This document shows positions 8,873-17,724 of a stretch of 64,000 nucleotides of DNA, in pieces. The stretch's first letter is position 1; every line of letters begins with the position of its first letter. The position numbers and the translations under genes are program-made. This stretch comes from Pseudomonas maumuensis (lineage in GTDB: Bacteria; Pseudomonadota; Gammaproteobacteria; Pseudomonadales; Pseudomonadaceae). The DNA lies in the NCBI RefSeq assembly GCF_019139675.1, contig NZ_CP077077.1, forward strand, positions 5,146,001 to 5,210,000. Direction: 5' to 3'. The notes under the pieces are model-generated. The model saw only the letters and a list, made by a program, of their open reading frames with translations, was not told the DNA's origin and made no database searches.

Positions 8873-9829
8873 TCAGAAGCCGAGGCGCAAGCGCAAACGC
8901 TGCCAGGCGGTCAACGGTGGATGCGGGCGCAGCGCAGGCTTCATATGCTCGACAATGCTTCGACCGACCTCGGCGAAACTGAAGCCAGAGGTCGCCAGCG
9001 CACGGCCATTGGCGGCGATGCGCGCCGCCAGCGCCGGGGCCTCGCGCAACTGCCGCAGCTTGGCCTGCAGTGCCGGAATGCTGTCGTACAGCACCACGTT
9101 GTGCATGTCCACAAGGCCCAGCGCACGGTTTTCCTCATTGCCTTGGTCGTAGGCCAGCAGCACGCAACCGCAGGCCATCGCCTCGAAGTTCTTGATCATG
9201 TACTCGCCCATGCCGACATCGGCGCTGACGAAGAAGCGGATACGGTTGAGTGTGTTGCAGTAATCCTCGCCCGACTTGGTACGGGTAACGACCAGGTTCT
9301 CCACTTGCCCCAACTCATCCAGCAGCGCCTTGCGACCGCTATAGGCAACGCTCTTGGTACTGCCGACGAACGCCAGTTCGATATCGCGCTCACGGCCCTG
9401 ATCGGTCAACAACTGCTCGTCGTATCCCTTGGGCACGAACACCGCGTCGAACCCTTCCTGGCGCAGGCGCTCGCTGACCATGTAGCCGGAGCTGATCACC
9501 CGCGCCCACGGCAGTTGCCGATAGTGCTCGCTGAACTTGCCGGTGTACTTGCAGGGGATGTAGTTCTGGTAGGCGTCGTGCTCGAGGATCACCAGGTTGG
9601 GCACGCTGCGGATGAACGCGACCTGACGGATCTCCTGCTTGAAACGCAGGAAGAACACGATGCGGTCGTAGCGCGTGACGTCCACTTCGCGCTTGAAATA
9701 GCGTCGCAGGTCACGCTGGTCCTGGTCGGTAAGCCAACGCAGGTCGCAGTCGCAATGGGCGGCCACGCCATCGTACAGGCGATCGAGAATCGCCCGTTGT
9801 TCCTTCTGCACCAGAAATAGGACTTTCAT
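8873..9829 (-). CDS. glycosyltransferase, Ssg/CgeB-like
   Basis: A 318-residue protein. I chose ATG at 9829 (MKVLFLVQKEQRAILD), which has AAGGAA seven bases upstream; upstream in-frame codons add non-conserved sequence. The C-terminal third carries NFEAMACGCVLLAYDQGNEE (about 216-235), a typical glycosyltransferase family 1 donor-binding loop, and HMKPALRPHPPLTAWQ ends the protein. The overall pattern fits the CgeB-type/glycos_transf_1_2 group. In P. aeruginosa the gene in this position is ssg (PA5001), linked in the literature to LPS and exopolysaccharide. A role in surface sugar assembly is therefore inferred from context plus fold; donor and acceptor are unknown. Confidence 0.78.
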   Translation of the reverse strand: MKVLFLVQKEQRAILDRLYDGVAAHCDCDLRWLTDQDQRDLRRYFKREVDVTRYDRIVFFLRFKQEIRQVAFIRSVPNLVILEHDAYQNYIPCKYTGKFSEHYRQLPWARVISSGYMVSERLRQEGFDAVFVPKGYDEQLLTDQGRERDIELAFVGSTKSVAYSGRKALLDELGQVENLVVTRTKSGEDYCNTLNRIRFFVSADVGMGEYMIKNFEAMACGCVLLAYDQGNEENRALGLVDMHNVVLYDSIPALQAKLRQLREAPALAARIAANGRALATSGFSFAEVGRSIVEHMKPALRPHPPLTAWQRLRLRLGF

Positions 9830-9876
9830 TGCGTTCCTTGGGCGCTCGGCGCTATCGCAGTCATCATGCTTCGGGG

Positions 9877-11280
9877 TCACAGGTCGCGACGCCAGAACAG
9901 TTCATGCCGACGCACAGCCTTGCGGAAGAACTCGTTCTCTCCATAAGGCGACGGTCGGCGGCCTGCCAGCCAGCGCTGCAGCACACGGCGCAGGCGGCGC
10001 TTGAAAGGCGCCGGGGGTTGCAAGTCGTGCATCATGCCCAAGGCCATGGCCTTGTCGCGCTGAGTCGCGGTGTCCAGCAGCAGGCTGCACGGCAGCCAGG
10101 CCTCAGTGCTTTCCAGCTGCGGCGGCAAGGCCACGCCATCGCCGCTGTCGCCCATCGGCCAGCGGTCATTGTCATGCAGATGGTTGGCGTAGCACAGCAG
10201 CGTCTCCGGCTGCCAGGCCAAACCTTGCAGCGCTTCGCGCACGGCAGCCTGGGCACAGATGTGATCGGGGTGCGGGTCGAGGGTCGGGTGCGGCATCACC
10301 AGCACCTGCGGCCTGGCCATTTCCAACAGCGCACGCAGGTCGGCCAGCAGGTTATGCCAGGTCGGCGCGCCATCGGCATCGGCGGGCAACGGGAACGGAT
10401 TGAAGCAACGGAACGGGCGGATATCCGCCATGTCCGCTTCACGCGAGACCTGCGGCTGGGCCGGCGCCGCTTGCATGGCGGGCAGTTGCAGGCAGAAATA
10501 GCCCAGTTGCACGCAACGTGACTCCGCCACCCCTGCCCAGCGGGGCACGGCAATGCTGTCCCAGGCCCGCAGCCGACCCTTGAGCCGCGCGGCCTCGGCC
10601 CTTTCCAGGCCCATGCGCTGGTAGTGCTCGGCCTCGATTTCACCGGCGGTCAGGGTTACCACCCAGGTTTCCTCGGCCTGGCTGTACAAGCCGTAGGCGG
10701 CAAGCTCGGCGTCGTCGGCGTGGGGCGCAATGACCATCACCCGCCGCTTGCGCAGCTCGATGGCCGGGGTTATCCACAGGCGCGGACTGCCCTGCAAGCG
10801 GCAATGGCGCCCGCGCAAGCGCAGCGTGCCCGCCGCCAGCGGCTCGGCCAGGCCGGTCAGGTTGAGGTAGCGCACACCCCGGGCGCCACGCTCGAAGGTC
10901 TGCGCATCACTCGCCGTGGCACCCAGCAACTCGACCCGAGGGTCGAGCAAGCGCCCCAGCCAAGTGCTCTTGATACCGATTTCGAGTATCAGTGTCTCGT
11001 CGCCATGCAAGGCGGCATCGGTGCGCAGCAGGTCGCCCTGCAACGTAGCAATCGCTTCGCGGGTCTGCTCGCCGAAGCGGTAGGTGTAGTCTTCGCTGGG
11101 CGCATAGAACAGGTGGTCGGCGAACCACGCTTCATGAGCGGCCCACAGCAGTGGCAACAGCAACAGCGGCAGCCACCACCAGGTGAGCCCTCCCAGCGCA
11201 ACCAACAGCACCAGCGCGACCAAAAGGCCCAGGCGCTTGTTGCGCCGGTGGCGCTTGAGCAATTGCTGCTTGCGGCTCAC
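9877..11280 (-). CDS. PIG-L family de-N-acetylase, membrane-anchored (DnpA-like)
   Basis: A 467-residue protein with two N-terminal hydrophobic stretches (about 18-50) followed by a PIG-L/LmbE zinc deacetylase domain. The metal motif reads VIAPHADDAELAAYG (about 185-199; family consensus AHPDDxE) and the third ligand His lies in MPHPTLDPHPDHICAQ (about 335-350). Such enzymes remove acetyl from N-acetyl-hexosamines. By position next to mig-14 and wapH it matches PA5002 (dnpA) of P. aeruginosa, reported to affect persistence to fluoroquinolones. The GTG start at 11280 overlaps the mig-14 stop (GTGA), which fixes the start and suggests translational coupling. The acceptor, possibly core hexosamine, is an inference. 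Confidence 0.85.
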   Translation of the reverse strand: MSRKQQLLKRHRRNKRLGLLVALVLLVALGGLTWWWLPLLLLPLLWAAHEAWFADHLFYAPSEDYTYRFGEQTREAIATLQGDLLRTDAALHGDETLILEIGIKSTWLGRLLDPRVELLGATASDAQTFERGARGVRYLNLTGLAEPLAAGTLRLRGRHCRLQGSPRLWITPAIELRKRRVMVIAPHADDAELAAYGLYSQAEETWVVTLTAGEIEAEHYQRMGLERAEAARLKGRLRAWDSIAVPRWAGVAESRCVQLGYFCLQLPAMQAAPAQPQVSREADMADIRPFRCFNPFPLPADADGAPTWHNLLADLRALLEMARPQVLVMPHPTLDPHPDHICAQAAVREALQGLAWQPETLLCYANHLHDNDRWPMGDSGDGVALPPQLESTEAWLPCSLLLDTATQRDKAMALGMMHDLQPPAPFKRRLRRVLQRWLAGRRPSPYGENEFFRKAVRRHELFWRRDL

Positions 11281-12173
11281 GACTGGAACACCGGCACAGG
11301 GTTGCACCAACGGTCCTTGTACTCGCGGTCGGCACGGCCGAAGGAGAAACGCAGCGCCTTGCCGCGCGCATTGGCGTCCTCCCAGGCAGCCTGTGTGTTG
11401 AGGAAGCTCAACACACTACCGGGGCTGAAGGCCTTGGTCTCGGGGTCGACGCCGCCATTGACGTACTCGATGCTGATCCACGCCGGAGCCTCGACGCGGT
11501 ACACCAGCTGGATCGCGATCGGTTTGTCCTCCAGGAACAGCACCGAGCCGATCAACAGCTCACGCAGGCGCTCGACCACCTCGGCCATTCGCGCCGCGCC
11601 AGTGGCCGGGAAACCCCAGCGGCGCTGGAACAGCTCGCAGTACATGGCAGCGATCTCGGCAGCGCTGAAATCGCTGATCGGCCGCACCTGCCCGCCCGCC
11701 TCCTCCAGCAGGCGCAACTCGCGACGCTGGTTGTAGCGAAACTTCTTCGACAGGTCTTCGTGAGCGCGAGCCATCGCCAGTTGCTCGGGCTGCACCTTCA
11801 GGCCGCTGAATCGACCCTGGTTCAACGCCGACAGGTAACGCCCGGCATGACGCAGCGGCGCGGCGCAATCATCGGCAGCCGGTAGGATGATTTCGGCATT
11901 GCCCAGGTCGAACAGGCCCTTCTTGCCGTGGCGCTTGAGCACCTCCTTGGACAGCGCCAGGTGGCGCCCCCACGTCGGCAGCGCAGCCTTGAATTCGCCG
12001 CCCTGTGGGTACCCCAGGTAGCGCACCGGGATCTGTGCCAGCTCGGCCAGTTGCTCGATCACCAGCGGGTGGGTGGCGACACTGCCGCCAAAGCGCTGCC
12101 AGGCCTCGCCGTAAGCGGCCGCATCGATGACCTGCCAACCGCGTTCGCGCCAGCCTTGGATGAAGTTGAGCAT
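11277..12173 (-). CDS. mig-14: Mig-14 family protein, GNAT-like
   Basis: A 298-residue protein with a FemAB/BioF2-like acyltransferase fold. Features include LNFIQGWRERGWQVIDAAAYGEAWQRFGGSVATHP at the N terminus and the C-terminal segment VNGGVDPETKAFSPGSVLSFLNTQAAWEDANARG, ending in FGRADREYKDRW. Mig-14 proteins support resistance to antimicrobial peptides in Salmonella and P. aeruginosa; the biochemical reaction is not settled. The ATG at 12173 shares one base with the TGA of the upstream glycosyltransferase, and its own stop overlaps the next gene, so the three are tightly coupled. It acts presumably at the inner membrane on LPS-related substrates. Confidence 0.85.
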   Translation of the reverse strand: MLNFIQGWRERGWQVIDAAAYGEAWQRFGGSVATHPLVIEQLAELAQIPVRYLGYPQGGEFKAALPTWGRHLALSKEVLKRHGKKGLFDLGNAEIILPAADDCAAPLRHAGRYLSALNQGRFSGLKVQPEQLAMARAHEDLSKKFRYNQRRELRLLEEAGGQVRPISDFSAAEIAAMYCELFQRRWGFPATGAARMAEVVERLRELLIGSVLFLEDKPIAIQLVYRVEAPAWISIEYVNGGVDPETKAFSPGSVLSFLNTQAAWEDANARGKALRFSFGRADREYKDRWCNPVPVFQS

Positions 12174-13303
12174 CAGGCCTCCGCTACCAGCGCACGGACT
12201 TGCGGCAATTGCCAGAACGTATCGCGCACCGCCTGATCGCTGAAGCGCTCGCGCAGGCGTTGCAGCATATGCTGCGCACACGCCGCCTGCTGCTGCTCAT
12301 CCAGCCCGGCCAGGTGCTTGAGGCCCTGGGCCAGCTGCGCGGCATCGCCCAGCGGGAACAGCACGCCGACCCCCTCGACCACCTCGCGCGCACCACCGCA
12401 GGCGGTGGCCAGCAGCGGTACACCAGCGACCATGGCTTCGAGCAGGACCATGCCGAACGGCTCGTGGTCCGAACTCAACGCGAAGACATCAAACGCCTGA
12501 AAGTAGCGACGGGCATCCGCCACCTGGCCAAGGAAATCCACCTGCGCGGCAATACCTAGCTCGGCAGCCAACGCCTTGAGATTCGCCTCCAGCCGCCCCT
12601 TGCCCAGGATCGCCAGCCGCGCGCCGGGCGGCAACCCTGGCAGCGCTTGGGCAAATCCGCGCAGCAGCGTGGCCTGGTCCTTGTCCGGATGCAGGCGACC
12701 GACATTGCCGACCACCCAGGCCTGCTCATCCAGCCCCAAGGCCCGGCGCGCTTCATCGCGAGGGACCAGGCTGGCCTGCAGCGTCTCGATGTCGATGCGG
12801 TTGTAGAGGGTCTGGATGCGCTCGGCAGGCCAGTGCGCCAGGCAACGGCGCATGTCATCGCGCACCGCATCCGACACCCCCAGCAAGCTCAGGCGCTTGC
12901 GCAACAGGTTGGCGAACAGCCGCCGCCCCTTGCGCTGATAATCGCCGAACGCATGATGCACACCGATCACCGGCAAACCGGTGCCCAGCAGCGCGACATA
13001 GATCGGCTTGAAGCGGTGAGCGATGCAGAAGCTGAAGTTGCGCTGCGCGGCAATCTTGCGCAGCGCGGCGATGGCGCCCAGCTTCAAGCCGCGCACGGCC
13101 TTTGAACTGAACTCTAGGAACAACACCTCGTCCGAGGCGCAGCCAGCCGCGACCTGCGCGTCAGCCGCCCCGGTGAGGAACACGGTGGTGACCTTGTAGC
13201 CGCTGCCCTGGAACAGGCTGGCGTACTGACGGGCGCAATCGAGGAAGGGCCCGTCATAGCCGTGGCAGAACTGCAGGATCCGCGGTTCAGAGCGGCTGGT
13301 CAT
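12173..13303 (-). CDS. wapH: LPS core glycosyltransferase, WapH-like (GT4)
   Basis: A 376-residue GT-B glycosyltransferase. The donor half shows VGNVGRLHPDKDQATLLRGFAQAL (about 196-219), LAILGKGRLEANLKALAAELG, and SSDHEPFGMVLLEAMVAGVPLLATACGGAREVV (about 277-309), containing the EPFGxxxxEA signature of family 4. In P. aeruginosa the equivalent locus between mig-14 and the carbamoyltransferase is wapH, which adds a core hexose. The symbol is transferred by synteny, not by demonstrated specificity. It overlaps the end of the carbamoyltransferase gene by 17 bp, so it is co-transcribed with it. Confidence 0.85.
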   Translation of the reverse strand: MTSRSEPRILQFCHGYDGPFLDCARQYASLFQGSGYKVTTVFLTGAADAQVAAGCASDEVLFLEFSSKAVRGLKLGAIAALRKIAAQRNFSFCIAHRFKPIYVALLGTGLPVIGVHHAFGDYQRKGRRLFANLLRKRLSLLGVSDAVRDDMRRCLAHWPAERIQTLYNRIDIETLQASLVPRDEARRALGLDEQAWVVGNVGRLHPDKDQATLLRGFAQALPGLPPGARLAILGKGRLEANLKALAAELGIAAQVDFLGQVADARRYFQAFDVFALSSDHEPFGMVLLEAMVAGVPLLATACGGAREVVEGVGVLFPLGDAAQLAQGLKHLAGLDEQQQAACAQHMLQRLRERFSDQAVRDTFWQLPQVRALVAEA

Positions 13304-15044
13304 AAGGCGCAGCGCCGTCCTTGACCACCAGGATGTCTTCCATGATCAGGTACTGCAGATCCGAGCCGAAGAACATGTTCAGGGCGTCGGTCGGCGAGCA
13401 GATCATCGGTTCGCCACGGCGGTTGAGCGAGGTGTTCAGCGACACGCCGTTGCCGGTCAGGCCCTCAAGGGCCTTCATCATGTCGTAGTAGCGCGGGTTG
13501 TACTCGCGCTTGAGCACCTGGGCGCGGGAAGTGCCGTCCTCGTGAACCACCTCCGGTACCCGGCTCTTCCACTCTTCAGCCACTTCGAAGGTGAAGGTCA
13601 TGAAGGGTGCCGGATGATCGATCTTGATCATCTGCGGGGCAACGGTGTCGAGCATCGACGGGCAGAAAGGCCTCCAGCGCTCGCGGAACTTGATCTGGTG
13701 GTTGATGCGGTCGGCCACGCCCGGCACGCTCGGGCAACCGATGATCGAACGACCACCCAGCGCACGCGGGCCGAACTCCATGCGGCCCTGGAACCAGGCC
13801 ACCGGGTTGCCGTCGACCATGATCTTGGCGATCTGCTCGGGCATGTTCTCAAGCTTGCGCCATACCGGTTTGCTCGGGTGACGGGCGCAGGCGGCGATCA
13901 CGTCTTCGTTGGAGTACGCCGGGCCGAGGTAGACGTGCTCCATCTTCTCGACCGGCACGCCGCGGGCGTGGGACACATAGGCAGCAGCACCCACCGCAGT
14001 ACCGGCGTCGCCGGAGGCCGGCTGGACGAACAGCTCTTTCACGTCATCGCGGGCGATGATCTTCTGGTTCAGCTTGACGTTCAGAGCACAGCCGCCGGCG
14101 AAGGCCAGCTTGCCGGTCTCTTTCAGGGTATCGCCCAGGTAATGGTCGATCATCTGCAGGGCCAGCTTCTCGAACAGTGCCTGCATGCTGGCCGCGTAGT
14201 GGATGTACGGCTCGTCGGCGATGTCGCCTTCGCGTTTCGGGCCCAGCCACTCGATCAGCTTGGGCGAGAAGTAGAAACCCTTGCCCTTTTCTTTATAGCG
14301 GCGCAGCCCAATGACGTTGGCGTACTCGGTGTTGATCACCAGTTCGCCGTTTTCGAAGCTGGCCAGGCGCGAGAAGTCGTACTTGCTGGCGTCGCCATAC
14401 GGCGCCATGCCCATCACCTTGAACTCACCGTCGAGCATCTCGAAGCCGAGGAACTCGGTGATCGCGCCGTACAGGCCACCCAGCGAATCCGGGTCGAAGA
14501 ACTCCTTGATCTTGTGGATCTTGCCGTTCTCGCCGTAGCCGAAGAAGGTAGTGGCGTATTCGCCCTTGCCGTCGATACCGAGGATCGCGGTCTTCTCTTT
14601 GAAACCCGAGCAGTGGTAGGCGCTGGAGGCGTGGGCCAGGTGGTGCTCGACCGGTTCGATCTTGATCTTCTTCGGATCGAAACCCAGCTGCTCCAGGCAC
14701 CAGACGATCTTCTTGCGGTAGCGCTTGTAACGGCGGTTGCCCATCAGCAGCGCGTCGAGGGCGCGGTCCGGGGCGTACCAGTAGCGTTTGGCGTAGTGCC
14801 AGCGGGCCTTGCCGAACAGGCTGATCGGGGCGAACGGAATGGCCACCACGTCGACGTCCGACGGCTTGATGCCGGCCTGCTCCAGGCAGAACTTCGCCGA
14901 CTCGTAGGGCATGCGGTTCTTCGCATGCTTGTCACGCACGAAGCGCTCTTCTTCGGCGGCGGCAATCAGCTTGCCGTCGATGTACAGGGCCGCGGAAGGG
15001 TCATGGCTAAGGGCGCCGGACAGGCCAAGAATCGTCAGTGCCAA
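13287..15044 (-). CDS. wapO: LPS core O-carbamoyltransferase (NodU/CmcH family, WapO-like)
   Basis: A 585-residue carbamoyltransferase of the NodU/CmcH/TobZ family, which transfers carbamoyl from carbamoyl phosphate through carbamoyl-AMP to a sugar hydroxyl. The N-terminal ASKHA-like domain begins ILGLSGALSHDPSAALYIDGKLIAAAEEERF. The metal-binding histidines lie in VEHHLAHASSAYHCSGF (about 132-148), and GIDGKGEYATTFFG and AFAGGCALNVKLNQKI are family blocks. The C-terminal domain contains FQGRMEFGPRALGGRSIIG. Pseudomonas LPS inner core carries an O-carbamoyl group on heptose II, and WapO is credited with adding it. This is the first gene of the minus-strand core cluster, so its upstream region probably holds the operon promoter. 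Confidence 0.92.
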   Translation of the reverse strand: MALTILGLSGALSHDPSAALYIDGKLIAAAEEERFVRDKHAKNRMPYESAKFCLEQAGIKPSDVDVVAIPFAPISLFGKARWHYAKRYWYAPDRALDALLMGNRRYKRYRKKIVWCLEQLGFDPKKIKIEPVEHHLAHASSAYHCSGFKEKTAILGIDGKGEYATTFFGYGENGKIHKIKEFFDPDSLGGLYGAITEFLGFEMLDGEFKVMGMAPYGDASKYDFSRLASFENGELVINTEYANVIGLRRYKEKGKGFYFSPKLIEWLGPKREGDIADEPYIHYAASMQALFEKLALQMIDHYLGDTLKETGKLAFAGGCALNVKLNQKIIARDDVKELFVQPASGDAGTAVGAAAYVSHARGVPVEKMEHVYLGPAYSNEDVIAACARHPSKPVWRKLENMPEQIAKIMVDGNPVAWFQGRMEFGPRALGGRSIIGCPSVPGVADRINHQIKFRERWRPFCPSMLDTVAPQMIKIDHPAPFMTFTFEVAEEWKSRVPEVVHEDGTSRAQVLKREYNPRYYDMMKALEGLTGNGVSLNTSLNRRGEPMICSPTDALNMFFGSDLQYLIMEDILVVKDGAAPYDQPL

Positions 15045-15153
15045 GGGGTTAGCCTCTCAAATCGGTATGAAGTGCGCCAACGGCCATTCGGGCGGATGGC
15101 GGCTAAAGGGGCGGGATTATAACGCAAAGATGGCCAGGCGCGATGCACTCGCG

Positions 15154-15220
15154 TGGCAGCGGGCTTGCCCCGCGATAGCGGCGAATCCACCGGCGCCATC
15201 GCGGGGCAAGCCCGTTGCCA
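15154..15220. repeat. paired REP palindrome, GCGGGGCAAGCCCG type
   Basis: Two inverted arms, TGGCAGCGGGCTTGCCCCGC and GCGGGGCAAGCCCGTTGCCA, flank about 27 bp in the gap between rlmJ and the carbamoyltransferase gene. Both flanking genes are on the minus strand, so the hairpin lies just downstream of rlmJ and may end its transcript. Confidence 0.8.
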
Positions 15221-15241
15221 TGAGGGTATCGTGCCGCCCGC

Positions 15242-16078
15242 TTACTCGGCGATCAGCCAGTCCATGCGGAAGCTGCCGGCGGTCTGCGCCAGTTCCTTGG
15301 CCAGCCAGGGCAGCAGCGTCTTGAGCTCGTCCTCCAGGCCCCACGGCGGGTTGGCGATAGCCAGGCCCGAGCCGTTCAGGCCCTGCGGGCTGTCCTGGTG
15401 ATGGACGTACAGCTCGACCCGCAGCAGCTTCGGCGCGCCGGTGCTGGTCAGGTCCTGATAGAAGCGGGTCAGCGAGCGCTGGTCCTTGATGGGGTACCAG
15501 ATCGCCGCGACGGTCTGGCGCATGCGACCGATCGCCTCCTTCATGGCAATGGTGCAACGCTTGAGCTCGTCGGCCTGCTCGAACGGCGGGTCGATCAGCA
15601 TGATCGCGCGCTTCTCCTGCACGGGCAGCAAGGCCCGCGGAATGTGCCATCCCTCACCCAGGTGTACGGTGACGCGCGGATCCTTCTTCATGTTCTCTTT
15701 GAGCAGCGCGCCATCTTCGGGGTGCTTTTCGTTGAGCTGCGCGCGGTCCTGCTCGCGCATCAGGCGGCGGGCCAGCTCGGGAGAGCCCGGGTAGTAACGC
15801 AGCTCGCCGTTCTTGTTCAGGCGCTTGATAACGCCTAGATAGTCGGCGGTGACGGCCGGCAGATCATCGCGATTCCACAGACGGGCCACACCTTCGAGGT
15901 ATTCGCCGGTACGACTCGCCTGGTCGCCCTGCAGGTCGTAGAGACCCAGGCCGGCGTGGGTGTCGATATAGGCGAACGGCTGCTCCTTGCGCGACATCAG
16001 GGCGATGAGGCGGGTGAGGACGATGTGCTTGAGGACGTCGGCGTGGTTGCCGGCGTGGAAGGCGTGACGATAGTTCAT
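15242..16078 (-). CDS. rlmJ: 23S rRNA (adenine2030-N6)-methyltransferase
   Basis: RlmJ methylates A2030 of 23S rRNA using S-adenosylmethionine. The 278-residue protein starts MNYRHAFHAGNHADVLKHIVLTRLI, the diagnostic N terminus of the family. It has the helical insertion typical of RlmJ, followed by the N6-adenine methyltransferase motif IMLIDPPFE (about 160-168). The motif SPELARRLMREQDR is also conserved. It stands alone between REP elements, so it is probably monocistronic. Length matches the family (about 280). Confidence 0.95.
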   Translation of the reverse strand: MNYRHAFHAGNHADVLKHIVLTRLIALMSRKEQPFAYIDTHAGLGLYDLQGDQASRTGEYLEGVARLWNRDDLPAVTADYLGVIKRLNKNGELRYYPGSPELARRLMREQDRAQLNEKHPEDGALLKENMKKDPRVTVHLGEGWHIPRALLPVQEKRAIMLIDPPFEQADELKRCTIAMKEAIGRMRQTVAAIWYPIKDQRSLTRFYQDLTSTGAPKLLRVELYVHHQDSPQGLNGSGLAIANPPWGLEDELKTLLPWLAKELAQTAGSFRMDWLIAE

Positions 16079-16155
16079 GGCGGCTCCTGCGGGGGCGGCA
16101 AGTTTACCTTGTCGCGAGGGAGACGTCAGGTACGGCGGTCGAACGATTTGAACCT

Positions 16156-16221
16156 CATCGCCGGCAAGCCGGCCCCCACAGACTTGAGGTGATCCCTGTG
16201 GGGGCTGGCTTGCCGGCGATG
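16156..16221. repeat. paired REP palindrome, GCCGGCAAGCCGGC type
   Basis: Inverted arms CATCGCCGGCAAGCCGGC and GCTGGCTTGCCGGCGATG lie between putP (stop 16246) and the rlmJ start. The inner parts CCCCCACAG and CTGTGGGGG also pair. This is the second REP type of the window and lies just downstream of putP. Confidence 0.8.
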
Positions 16222-16245
16222 AAGGCGACGTCGATTCAGCAGGCG

Positions 16246-17724
16246 TTACTTGTCAGCGTGGTACGCCGCATCAGCGGTTTCAAAGCGCGAAACCATGCTG
16301 TTCGACGGGCTGCCCAGCTTGCTCACCACGAAGATGGCGATGCTGGCGAACAAGAAGCCCGGGATGATCTCGTACAGGCCCAGGCCCACGTAGTTCTTCC
16401 ACAGGATCACGGTCAGCGCGCCGACCACGATACCGGCCAAGGCGCCGTTGCGGGTCATGCCCTTCCACAGCACCGAGATCAGCACCACCGGACCGAAGGC
16501 GGCACCAAAGCCCGCCCAGGCGTAGGCCACCAGGCCCAGCACGCGGTTCTCGGGGTTGGCGGCCATGGCGATGGCGATCAGCGCGACGGCCAGGACCATC
16601 AGACGACCGACCCAGACCAGCTCGGTCTGCGAGGCGTTCTTGCGCAGGAACGACTTGTAGAAGTCTTCGGTCAGGGCGCTGGAGCACACCAGCAGCTGGC
16701 AGCTCAGGGTGCTCATCACCGCGGCCAGGATGGCCGACAGCAGGATACCGGCAATCCACGGGTTGAACAGGATCTTGGCCAGCTCGATGAACACGCGCTC
16801 GTGGTTCTCGGTGACCGGGCCCGCCAGCTCAGGATGCGCCGAGAAGTAGGCGATACCGAAGAAGCCCACCGCGCAGGTACCGGCCAGGCACAGGATCATC
16901 CAGGTCATGGAGATGCGACGGGCGTTGGCGATCGACTTCACCGAGTCGGCGGCCATGAAGCGTGCCAGGATGTGCGGCTGGCCGAAGTAGCCCAGGCCCC
17001 AGCCCATCAGCGAGATGATGCCGATGAAGGTCGCGCCCTTGAACATGTCGAAGTGCGCCGGGTTCACCGCATCGATGGCGGCGAAGGTCTGGTCGAAGCC
17101 GCCGGTGGAGATCAGCACGATCACCGGCGTCAGGATCAGCGCGAAGATCATCAGCGAGGCCTGCACGGTGTCGGTCCAGCTCACCGCCAGGAAACCACCG
17201 ACGAAGGTGTAGGCGATGGTCGCGGCGGCACCGGCCCACAGGGCGGTCTCGTAGGACATGCCGAAGGTGCTTTCGAACAGGCGGGCGCCGGCAACGATGC
17301 CGGAGGCGCAGTAGATGGTGAAGAACACCAGGATGACGATCGCCGAGATGATCCGCAGCAGGCCGGTCTTGTCTTCGAAACGGCTGGAGAAGTAGTCCGG
17401 CAGGGTCAGGGCATCACCGTTGTGCTCGGTCTGCACACGCAGACGGCCGGCGACGAACAACCAGTTCAGGTAGGCGCCGACGGTCAGGCCGATGGCGATC
17501 CAGGCCTCGGAAAGGCCCGCGAAGTAGATGGCGCCCGGCAGGCCCATCAACAGCCAGCCGCTCATGTCCGATGCGCCGGCGGAAAGCGCGGTGACCACGC
17601 TGCCGAGACTACGGCCGCCGAGAATATAGTCGGAAAGGTTCTTGGTGGAGCGATAGGCGGCGAAGCCGATCAGCACCATTGCCGCAATGTAGATCACGAA
17701 GGTGATCGTTAGTGGATTGCCCAT
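16246..17724 (-). CDS. putP: sodium/proline symporter
   Basis: PutP imports proline with Na+ (SSS family). The 492-residue protein has about thirteen membrane segments and the family blocks RSTKNLSDYILGGRSLGSVVTALSAGASDMSGWLLMGLPG (about 25-65), which contains the Ser/Asp positions linked to Na+ and proline binding, and GLGYFGQPHILARFMAA (about 243-259). I chose ATG at 17724 (MGNPLTITFVIYIAAM), the conserved start; longer in-frame starts run into the operator region. It is divergent from putA across a 358-bp region with PutA-type GTTGCA sites, as in other proteobacteria, so proline and PutA should control it. Confidence 0.97.
   Translation of the reverse strand: MGNPLTITFVIYIAAMVLIGFAAYRSTKNLSDYILGGRSLGSVVTALSAGASDMSGWLLMGLPGAIYFAGLSEAWIAIGLTVGAYLNWLFVAGRLRVQTEHNGDALTLPDYFSSRFEDKTGLLRIISAIVILVFFTIYCASGIVAGARLFESTFGMSYETALWAGAAATIAYTFVGGFLAVSWTDTVQASLMIFALILTPVIVLISTGGFDQTFAAIDAVNPAHFDMFKGATFIGIISLMGWGLGYFGQPHILARFMAADSVKSIANARRISMTWMILCLAGTCAVGFFGIAYFSAHPELAGPVTENHERVFIELAKILFNPWIAGILLSAILAAVMSTLSCQLLVCSSALTEDFYKSFLRKNASQTELVWVGRLMVLAVALIAIAMAANPENRVLGLVAYAWAGFGAAFGPVVLISVLWKGMTRNGALAGIVVGALTVILWKNYVGLGLYEIIPGFLFASIAIFVVSKLGSPSNSMVSRFETADAAYHADK

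Noticed and set aside
13542..15122. About 525-codon frame on the plus strand over the carbamoyltransferase
   Set aside because: Shadow of the well-conserved wapO; no motifs and no start context.
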